From the NCBI GenBank assembly GCA_905204635.1, contig CAJLAN010000021.1, forward strand, positions 1-13,480: DNA of 13,480 bases, read 5' to 3'. This document shows positions 1 to 5,148 of this stretch, piece by piece (position 1 is the stretch's first letter; the number at the start of each line of letters is the position of its first letter). This DNA is from an uncultured Collinsella sp. GTDB taxonomy: Bacteria; Actinomycetota; Coriobacteriia; Coriobacteriales; Coriobacteriaceae. The notes beneath the pieces are model-generated. The model had not been told where the DNA came from. It saw nothing but the letters and a program-made list of their open reading frames with translations, and searched no databases. Position numbers and translations under genes: made by a program.

Positions 1-3
1 CAT
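1..3 (-). CDS. Start codon of the next transporter gene (cut by window edge)
   Basis: Only the ATG is inside the window. On the minus strand it follows GGAGAGGTGATTGAC, so a good Shine-Dalgarno overlaps the TGA stop of the preceding permease gene (9-11). Lantibiotic-immunity transporters usually have two permeases (LanE and LanG), so a LanG-like second permease is the natural expectation. That identity is inference from context; no protein sequence is visible. Confidence 0.5.
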
Positions 4-8
4 GTCAA

Positions 9-775
9 TCACCTCTCCTCGGAGCGCGCGAACCAGGCCGCGCCCGCCGCCGTGAGCGCGGCGAACGCGAGCGCGCAGACCGCAAGGCCCGCCAGTGTGA
101 GCATGCCGTCCGCCGTGAGCGCCCCGCCGAGCGCCATGTCCGCCGCGAGTGGCTCGCCGCTCGGCAGCACGGGGATGAAGCTCGTGGGGATGACCATGCT
201 CGCCGACGGCGGAAAGAGCTGCGGCAGCGGCATCAGCGACCAGGCGAACCCACCCACGAGCTGCGCGGCGAGCGGGCAGAAGATGCCCGCGAGCATGCCG
301 AGCCGCGCCGTGAGGAAGAGCCCTGCGGGGATCATCCACGCTGCGGTCACCGTGTTGGCGAGCGCGCAGAGGAGCATCGTGAGCGTGCCCGCGGCCGTGA
401 GGCCCTGCGAGGAGAACGCCGAGCCCGCGAGGTAGATGCCGAAGACCACGAGGTTCGAGAGCGTGCAAAGCGCGAGGCACCAGAGCGCCTTGGCCCACCA
501 GGCGCGCCCGAGCGGGAAGCCCAGGCCCAGAAGCCCCCGCATCCGCGTGCGCGCGTCCGCCCGCGCGACGCACGCCACTACGAGCGAGAGAGCCACGGGC
601 AGGAAGAGCGCGTACCAGTAGTTCCACGCGCTGAAGATCTGCACGCCCCGGTAGGGCATCGCGCCGAGCAGCGGCATCGGCAGCGCCATGAGCACGGCCA
701 GGCGAACCGGTGCCGCGTGGCGCGACTTCAGGGCCTCGGCGCGCAGGCCCGCGAACAGGCCGCCTTTCTCGCCCG

Positions 776-779
<4 letters not shown>
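9..779 (-). CDS. ABC-2 type permease, lantibiotic-immunity (LanE/MutE/EpiE-like) family
   Basis: This is a 256-aa polytopic membrane protein, the usual size for the small permeases of lantibiotic self-protection and bacitracin-type exporters. A short basic N-terminal segment (about residues 12-26, LRAEALKSR) precedes about six hydrophobic segments near 27-43, 54-73, 95-118, 130-153, 157-180 and 222-250. Such permeases pair with a LanF ATPase to expel or shield against cell-wall-active peptides at the membrane. The ATG overlaps the stop of the upstream ATPase gene by 4 bases (ATGA), indicating translational coupling, and a third gene begins 5 bases after its stop. The protein is extremely rich in alanine and leucine. 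The family call rests on architecture, gene order and the partner ATPase rather than on a diagnostic permease motif; a generic ABC-2 permease with another substrate is the alternative. Confidence 0.75.
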
Positions 780-1504
<725 letters not shown>

Positions 1505-1670
1505 GGGTTCGTCCTTTCTCTTCCGGGCGCGCGGGCCGAGTCGCCGCGCCCGCGTGCCTTACCTTTCGGGTTCACCATCCATGGTGGGGCGCGTTTCTAA
1601 CGAAGCTGTAACGGCCGTTGGGCTCTTTTGGCGCCAGCCCTTCACGACCCGTACGCCACTCATGGTATGT

Positions 1671-1682
1671 TTATCGCGATAA
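1671..1682. promoter_or_regulatory. Palindromic operator candidate TTATCGCGATAA
   Basis: A perfect 12-bp palindrome lies between the divergent ABC operon and the tetR pseudogene, just upstream of the pseudogene's GGAGG ribosome binding site. TetR regulators commonly bind such sites between themselves and a divergent exporter operon. The palindrome is directly visible; its use by the former neighbouring TetR is inference. Confidence 0.4.
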
Positions 1683-1699
1683 CAAGGACGGAGGTGCCC

Positions 1700-1948
1700 G
1701 TGGCACGCAATAAGTACCCGGAGGAGACGGTCGAGAAGATTCTCGACGTTGCCGAGCGGCTCCTCGTGGAGCGCGGCTAAGAGCACGCTACGATGATCTG
1801 AAGAGCAATACGCTAAATCGAAAAAGGCAAACGGCTGTATAAGCCGCCGTGACGGGCGACGATTCATGCCCTCCCAAAAAACATGCGTAAGATCGAGCGG
1901 AGGCTGAGCACGCCGAAACGGCCCAGCGAGTGTTATTTTGCGAGCTAG
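1700..1948 (+). pseudogene. Decayed TetR-family regulator (N-terminal part only)
   Basis: From a GTG at 1700, with GGAGG 5 bases upstream, the frame reads ARNKYPEETVEKILDVAERL and then LVERG, the typical first helix of a TetR DNA-binding domain. It is stopped by TAA at 1778-1780, where an aromatic residue is normally found (RG-Y/F). The frame continues with EHATM, then stops at 1799 (TGA), 1814 (TAA) and 1850 (TGA). Between them IEKGKRLY (1817-1840) resembles the recognition-helix region of TetR proteins (xSKGxxYxHF). It ends at TAG 1946. Roughly two thirds of a normal TetR (about 190-200 aa) is missing. The gene is divergent from the ABC operon, the classic position for a local repressor. 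The N-terminal identity is firm; homology beyond residue about 32 is weaker. Confidence 0.75.
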
Positions 1949-1970
1949 GCGCATTGAAAGCGACCTTTCG

Positions 1971-1979
1971 TGGTATAAA
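1971..1979 (+). promoter_or_regulatory. Extended -10 promoter candidate (TGG TATAAA)
   Basis: TGG directly before TATAAA forms an extended -10 element about 150 bp upstream of the toxin-like gene. A TTGAAA at 1954-1959 lies 14 bp upstream, which is short for a -35, but extended -10 promoters depend less on it. Transcription would start near 1986 and produce a non-coding leader of about 140 nt. Confidence 0.4.
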
Positions 1980-1985
1980 CTACTT

Positions 1986-2122
1986 GCCGGAAGCCGCGGC
2001 TTTCAGAGTACGGCTTACGTGTACGTTTAACCTCCGTGGGCGACGGGGTGCCGCAAGGCGGACAAAATCGCCCACCAAAGCAGGCCTGCAGCGATGCGGG
2101 CCCCGCTTCGTATGAAGGGGGC
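1986..2122 (+). ncRNA. Structured leader / candidate antitoxin RNA of a type III toxin-antitoxin locus
   Basis: This stretch, between the promoter candidate and the toxin-like gene, has no credible ORF but is full of self-complementarity. AAGCCGCGGCTT (1991-2002) is a perfect palindrome. GTGGGCGA (2036-2043) pairs with TCGCCCAC (2068-2075), enclosing CCGC-AAG-GCGG (2051-2061). A hairpin at 2100-2122 pairs 9 bp with one bulge around GTAT. Type III antitoxins are small RNAs encoded just upstream of the toxin, often as tandem pseudoknot repeats. No clear tandem repeat is seen here, so the RNA antitoxin assignment is inference from position and structure. Confidence 0.35.
2100..2122 (+). promoter_or_regulatory. 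Hairpin masking the toxin ribosome binding site
   Basis: GCCCC-G-CTTC (2100-2109) pairs with GAAGGGGGC (2114-2122) around GTAT, with one bulged G. The 3' strand contains AAGGGGG, the only plausible Shine-Dalgarno for the ATG at 2130. No U-run follows, so it is more likely a translational brake or processing site than an intrinsic terminator. An alternative hairpin, GCGGG/CCCGC (2096-2106), uses the 5' strand and would free the site. Confidence 0.5.
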
Positions 2123-2129
2123 GTAACCG

Positions 2130-2579
2130 ATGAAGATCGTATCCATCTCCCAGGACTTCTTCGACCTCGTCGATGGCGACCGCGAGCTCATGCTTAAGCA
2201 CAATCGCCCCTGCATCGTGGTGGTGAGGCTACGTTTCCGCGGGAAGCGCAGGGACTTCGCCGTGCCGCTGCGTTCCAACATCGCCCCTAACGTGCCCAAA
2301 GACCAGTACTTTGCGTTGCCACCCCGCCCCACGACGCGCCCCGGCTGCCGCCACGGCATCCACTACATCAAGATGTTCCCCATAACCAAGGCCTACCAGC
2401 GCCGCTTCAGGACCGAGGGCTCGGCCTACTACGAGACGCTCCAGCGCATCATCGATGGCAACACCAAGCGCATTGTCTCCGAGTGCCAGGCATACCTCGA
2501 CCGCTACGAGCGCGAGGGAAGGCCTCGCTTTGCCGTCGACATCGACCGCATCGTGGGACTGCTGGAGGGCGAGAAGTAG
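2130..2579 (+). CDS. Probable type III toxin-antitoxin toxin (ToxN/AbiQ-TenpN superfamily-like endoribonuclease)
   Basis: A 149-aa protein starting MKIVSISQDFFDLV. The features that suggest the ToxN/AbiQ superfamily are the short MK-hydrophobic opening strand, NRPCIVVVRLRF (residues 25-36) followed by DFAVPLRSNI (42-51), which matches the family's 'hydrophobic strand, then FAxPLxS' pattern, and a later HGIHYIKMFPI block (76-86). The C-terminal half is helical, with QAYLDRYE (near 119-126) and DIDRIVGLL (near 137-145). Family members are sequence-specific RNases held inactive by an adjacent small RNA, used in phage defence or plasmid maintenance. Here a structured non-coding leader precedes the gene and an intrinsic terminator follows within 50 bp, so the locus looks self-contained. 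The only ribosome binding site, AAGGGGG 8 nt before the ATG, lies in a hairpin stem. Recognition is by pattern memory, not a search; an uncharacterised small protein is the alternative. Confidence 0.58.
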   Translation: MKIVSISQDFFDLVDGDRELMLKHNRPCIVVVRLRFRGKRRDFAVPLRSNIAPNVPKDQYFALPPRPTTRPGCRHGIHYIKMFPITKAYQRRFRTEGSAYYETLQRIIDGNTKRIVSECQAYLDRYEREGRPRFAVDIDRIVGLLEGEK

Positions 2580-2603
2580 GGCATCTCGGCTCAGTCTCGA
2601 GCC

Positions 2604-2626
2604 ATGCGGAGTCGCTCCGCATTTTT
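2604..2626 (+). terminator. Intrinsic terminator after the toxin-like gene
   Basis: ATGCGGAG (2604-2611) and CTCCGCAT (2615-2622) form a perfect 8-bp stem with loop TCG, followed directly by a run of T to 2626. It lies 24 bp after the toxin-like stop codon. Confidence 0.9.
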
Positions 2627-2787
2627 GAACGCCGCGTGTGCGTCCCAAATACTTGAGAAACAAGCTGTGAAGTGCGGTGGCGCGCCCGTGCCCGTGCATA
2701 GCCGTCACCATCAGCGCCTACGCGGCGTCGGCTTCAAGTGGAACTGGCGCCGCTGCTGTATATGGTTTGCCTTGCTGCAAATAGCGA
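2627..2787. other. Gene-free spacer between terminator and yjdF
   Basis: There is no credible ORF. It holds a duplicated CCCGTG (near 2687-2697) and a loose GCGGCG...CGCCGC inverted pair near 2721-2757 that could help end leftward yjdF transcription, but it lacks a T-run. Nothing else is recognised. Confidence 0.4.
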
Positions 2788-3207
2788 TCAATGCCCGCGA
2801 TGTTTCTGCTTGCGCTTCAGTTTTCTCTGTTCGTAGCGCGCATCAGCCTTTTCCACACGGCGTCGGCTTCTTGCTTGAGCCGACTCCCGCTTCATCGCTT
2901 CCCGCTGTGCCGCGAGCGCCTGTTGTGCCTTGGTGCTCACCGCGGGCCGTTTAAGGGCTTTCGCTGCCTCGCGAGCGCGCCGCTTGGGGTTCTTCGCGGG
3001 CTTGCTTGTTTCAGTGGCCTTGTCGCCGAAGAACGAGAGCTTCTCCCATTCGCTTGTAACGAATCGCAGAATCTCCTCATCGGACGGCTCCGCGCCGAAG
3101 ACGATGCGGGCGACGCCATACCTTCCGCCCTCGACGTGCTCCGCCAGCCCGACCCAGAATTGACCGTCGTGATATACGGTCAGGGTGGACGACACGCTGA
3201 TCTGCAT
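2788..3207 (-). CDS. yjdF: YjdF family protein (DUF2992)
   Basis: A 139-aa protein. The N-terminal half (MQISVSSTLTVYHDGQFWVG, then LAEHVEGGRYGVARIVFGAEPSDEEI) is a compact beta-rich domain typical of YjdF. The C-terminal third is very basic and helical, rich in Lys/Arg (RRRVEKADARYEQRKLKRKQ), as is usual in the family. The biochemical role is unknown; the family is linked to yjdF riboswitches that sense azaaromatic compounds, suggesting detoxification or response to such molecules. The open frame extends upstream to 3405, but the start at 3207 is chosen because it matches the family's N-terminus and has a strong GGAGGA 8 bases before it; the upstream in-frame part coincides with the structured riboswitch. 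It is monocistronic and transcribed leftward, with a structured 5' leader and a divergent neighbour beyond a 17-bp inverted repeat. Confidence 0.88.
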   Translation of the reverse strand: MQISVSSTLTVYHDGQFWVGLAEHVEGGRYGVARIVFGAEPSDEEILRFVTSEWEKLSFFGDKATETSKPAKNPKRRAREAAKALKRPAVSTKAQQALAAQREAMKRESAQARSRRRVEKADARYEQRKLKRKQKHRGH

Positions 3208-3214
3208 GGTTGGT

Positions 3215-3332
3215 TCCTCCTTTATGTAGATGACCATGCAGAGAAGGGACAACCAAGGAGGCAGGTTACTGATGCGGACTAGCGCACGCCCACGACTACC
3301 CGACGGGGACTGTGTTTTCATCTCTGATGGCC
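3215..3332 (-). promoter_or_regulatory. yjdF-type riboswitch (azaaromatic-sensing), translational
   Basis: On the minus strand, GGCCATCAGAGA (3332-3321) pairs with TCTCTG-C-ATGGTC (3244-3232) to form a 12-bp closing stem with one bulged C and one G-U. Inside are CCC/GGG around GTC, a TGCG-CTAGTC-CGCA hairpin and an AACC/GGTT helix. The core contains GTCCCCGTCGGGTAGTCGTG, resembling what I recall of the yjdF motif. CCTCCTT (3261-3255) inside the domain is the exact complement of AAGGAGG (3222-3216), the ribosome binding site of yjdF, so ligand-dependent masking of translation is plausible. The stems are directly visible; the family assignment also rests on yjdF being the downstream gene. I could not align it to the covariance model. 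Confidence 0.72.
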
Positions 3333-3421
3333 GCATTGTGGCACGCGCGGACGCGCCCTTCGTCGCTGCCGACATGACATGGCTGGGATTCGTTTCTCGA
3401 CACATCCTTTTGTATATTGCT

Positions 3422-3468
3422 TTCCCGGTTTCGAAACTTTAAATAAATTCGAGTTTCGAAACCGGGAA
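3422..3468. repeat. 17-bp perfect inverted repeat; double-palindrome operator candidate
   Basis: TTCCCGGTTTCGAAACT (3422-3438) and its exact reverse complement (3452-3468) flank a 13-bp AT-rich spacer. Each arm itself contains the palindrome GTTTCGAAAC, so there are two identical dyads whose centres are 25 bp apart. It lies between the leftward yjdF leader and the small rightward ORF, whose Shine-Dalgarno abuts the right arm. This is the layout of a repressor binding twice across a promoter. The cognate regulator is not identifiable here. Confidence 0.6.
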
Positions 3469-3479
3469 GGAGAGTGTAT

Positions 3480-3674
3480 GTGAGAGGCGATATGAGCATC
3501 AACTTGATGCTCGAGGGGGAGCTCGCGTCGCTTCTGTCCATCGGGGACGTGTTCCCGAAGGTCCTCATCTCCTGCATAGGGCATGAGCCCTGCACCCGGG
3601 AAAGCGTACTCGTTCTAGACCTCGCGTGGTGCTGCTCGGTGAGCAGGGATTCTGAACACTACGTAGGGATATAG
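3480..3674 (+). CDS. Small hypothetical protein, possibly a truncated gene
   Basis: A 64-aa ORF of unknown function. The GTG at 3480 is chosen because AAGGAG (3467-3472) lies 7 nt upstream; the in-frame ATG at 3492 and GTG at 3474 are alternatives. The first 45 codons use GC-rich third positions like real genes in this genome (MSINLMLEGELASLLSIGDV, then FPKVLISCIGHEPCTRESV). The rest (LAWCCSVSRDSEHYVGI) looks less coding-like, which suggests the N-terminus of a formerly longer protein. The frame contains a short inverted repeat (GAGCATCA/TGATGCTC, 3494-3512) and further hairpins at 3572-3593 and 3632-3646, so a structured leader for the downstream reductase is an alternative reading. I recognise no domain. 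Confidence 0.35.
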   Translation: MRGDMSINLMLEGELASLLSIGDVFPKVLISCIGHEPCTRESVLVLDLAWCCSVSRDSEHYVGI

Positions 3675-3821
3675 CGCGACAGGGGGGGTGCAGCACCGTT
3701 TGCGCCTTGTCTAGAGAGCACGAACGAGAGATGTGGTTTGCGGACGACTGAATAGCTCCATCTGTTTTGGTTACAACGAAATGTGTGCCGTGCGCCCGCG
3801 GCATGAAGGAGGGAGATTTCT

Positions 3822-4352
3822 ATGAATATCGTTGTATTGAGTGGTAGCCCGCGCAAGGGCGCCAATACCGACACCATGGTCGAGGCGTTTGCCGAGACCG
3901 CGCGCGAGGCCGGCCATACAGTCGAGGTCATCCGCGTTGCCAGCAAGAAGATCGCTGGTTGTCTGGGATGCCAGTACTGCTTTACCCATGAGGGCACCTG
4001 TGTGCAGAAGGATGACATGGCCAACGTGATTGAGCCGCTGAAAGGCGCCGACATGGTTGTCTTCGCTTCGCCCATCTACTGGTTTGATATCACCGCGCAG
4101 GAGAAGGCCGCCATCGACCGCCTGTACGCCTTCGGTGCCACGGGCTTCCCGTTCACCAAGACGGCCCTTTTGCTCGATAGCCACAGCGAGGGCGTCTATG
4201 ATGCGGCGATCGCTATGTACAAGTCGACCTGCGCGTACTGCAAGTGGGAGGACCAGGGCATTGTCACCATCAGCGGTATGACCGAGCGCGACAGCATGGC
4301 ATCGTCGCCCAAGTTGGAAGAGGTGCGAGAGCTCGCTCGCAAGCTCGCCTAA
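3822..4352 (+). CDS. Flavodoxin-fold NAD(P)H-dependent oxidoreductase (NADPH-dependent FMN reductase / iron-sulfur flavoprotein-like)
   Basis: A complete 176-aa cytoplasmic protein. SGSPRKGANTDTMV (residues 7-20) is the FMN phosphate-binding loop after the first beta strand, and ADMVVFASPIYWFDITA (76-92) is the second flavin-contacting segment. Between them C47, C50, C53 and C60 (CLGCQYC...GTC) form the CxxCxxC-x6-C pattern that in iron-sulfur flavoproteins ligates a 4Fe-4S cluster; many uncharacterised paralogs in gut anaerobes share it. A further CAYC lies at 137-140. The likely role is two-electron or electron-bifurcating reduction of quinones, flavins or other small acceptors with FMN; the natural substrate cannot be read from sequence. 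The start is supported by AAGGAGGG 8 nt upstream. It stands alone: the nearest upstream ORF is doubtful and the next gene runs the other way. Confidence 0.88.
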   Translation: MNIVVLSGSPRKGANTDTMVEAFAETAREAGHTVEVIRVASKKIAGCLGCQYCFTHEGTCVQKDDMANVIEPLKGADMVVFASPIYWFDITAQEKAAIDRLYAFGATGFPFTKTALLLDSHSEGVYDAAIAMYKSTCAYCKWEDQGIVTISGMTERDSMASSPKLEEVRELARKLA

Positions 4353-4365
4353 GGACAAGAAGAAC

Positions 4366-4430
4366 GCATGGCAATCAGCGTTATTGGAAGTACTTGCCGT
4401 CCTTGCCGGGTGAATCGTTGATTGCCATGC
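4366..4430. repeat. Inverted repeat between convergent genes
   Basis: GCATGGCAATCAGCG (4366-4380) and CGTTGATTGCCATGC (4416-4430) pair over 15 positions with one G-U/mismatch, separated by 35 bp. It sits between the rightward reductase stop (4352) and the leftward pseudogene stop (4461). No T-run follows on either strand, so a standard intrinsic terminator is not shown. Each arm contains an ATGGCAATC that could open a tiny ORF (17 codons on plus, 15 on minus), so it may also be the trace of an inverted duplication. Confidence 0.5.
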
Positions 4431-4460
4431 ACCGTTGCCCTTGTGGACAATCTCCGCGTG

Positions 4461-4963
4461 CTAGGAGACTTTCTCGCTCAGGAACTCCCTGAACGCGGGT
4501 ATGTCAAAGCCGACGAGGCCACGTCCACGTTCCCCGATAACGCCGTCCTCGAGGAGGCGGCGTTTGTATTGGCTTGCGTAGTTGCTGGCGACGCCCATGC
4601 GTTTGGCTATCTCCGAGGTCCTGCTGGGGCCAGAATCGGGCAGCATCGCGAGCAAAAACTCAATGTCTTTATCGGAAAGCTCCCGATAGGTCGTTTCGAG
4701 AGAAGCCCGATGCCATGCTTCTCGAGTTGCCTGAAGATGCCATTCATGCACGTGCGCCAGTTGCCCTGGGCTTCTTGAACATATGTCCAATTGATGCCCA
4801 CTGGACCAATTTGAACGCCGTTCATGCGCGCGTGAGACTGTGAAAGGTAGCTATCTGCCGCTTCTTTGGTTCGCTCGATAATATCTTCGAGCATGCCTGG
4901 CATGGCGGAGACATTTGCTGCGATCCATGGTGGCCCCTTTGCAGGTTTTGCTACTTTTTGCAA
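4461..4963 (-). pseudogene. AAA-type ATP-binding protein remnant, centre deleted and frame-shifted
   Basis: Two parts of one protein family lie in different frames. The upstream part (4963 to about 4700) reads WIAANVSAMPGMLEDIIERT, then GPVGINWTYV...GNWRTCMNGIFRQLEKHGIGLL, the segment that normally follows the P-loop and leads into Walker B. The downstream part (about 4700 to 4461) reads LETTYRELSDKDIEFLLAML, then ASNYASQYKRRLLEDGVIGE, the C-terminal winged-helix of the same ATPases. In an intact protein of this kind roughly 180 residues containing Walker B and the rest of the ATPase core would separate them; here they meet at about position 4700. The P-loop N-terminus is also absent, with an in-frame stop upstream at about 4972. 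This is therefore a doubly truncated remnant. The family recognition is from memory of similar coriobacterial proteins. Confidence 0.72.
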
Positions 4964-4993
4964 CTTTTGCTAATTTTTGCAAGTTTTGCTAAC
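4945..4993. repeat. 19-bp tandem repeats with helically phased T-tracts
   Basis: GTTTTGCTACTTTTTGCAA (4945-4963) is followed by CTTTTGCTAATTTTTGCAA (4964-4982) and a partial GTTTTGCTAAC (4983-4993). Each unit is itself two TTTTGC half-units, so T-tracts recur every 9-10 bp, close to one DNA turn, which predicts intrinsic curvature. It begins within the non-homologous 5' end of the ATPase remnant. It could be a promoter-proximal bend, a protein-binding array or slippage debris. Confidence 0.7.
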
Positions 4994-5069
4994 GGTTTAA
5001 CATGTCTTGTGCCGCGGGATTGCAGGAGTGAAAAACGGGGATTCCTATTATTCCGACTACGTTGCAACG

Positions 5070-5112
5070 AGCGGGGCCCGGAGCGCGATGTTGCTGCGCT
5101 CCGGGCCCCGCT
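5070..5112 (-). terminator. Very GC-rich 17-bp hairpin downstream of the topoisomerase operon
   Basis: AGCGGGGCCCGGAGCGC (5070-5086) pairs perfectly with 5096-5112 around a 9-nt loop. It lies 37 bp beyond the stop of the leftward subunit A gene and is the obvious end of that operon. No run of U follows on the minus strand (CGTTGCAACG), so a pausing or 3'-end-protecting hairpin is as likely as a classical intrinsic terminator. Confidence 0.55.
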
Positions 5113-5148
5113 GCATTGTAAAACCATGACGGTTTGGCTGCCGTTGTT

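Noticed and set aside
1559..1954. A 131-codon minus-strand frame over the tetR region
   Set aside because: It runs antisense to the TetR-like peptide, has no ribosome binding site or recognisable domain and crosses the operator palindrome.
1986..2122. Tandem repeats like those of toxI upstream of the toxin-like gene
   Set aside because: Only loose similarities (GCGACGGGG near 2040 and GCGATGCGGG near 2090, about 50 nt apart) were found by eye; not enough to call a repeat array.
3208..3405. N-terminal extension of yjdF by 66 residues
   Set aside because: The extension lies over the riboswitch structure, does not resemble the family, and the start at 3207 has an ideal GGAGGA.
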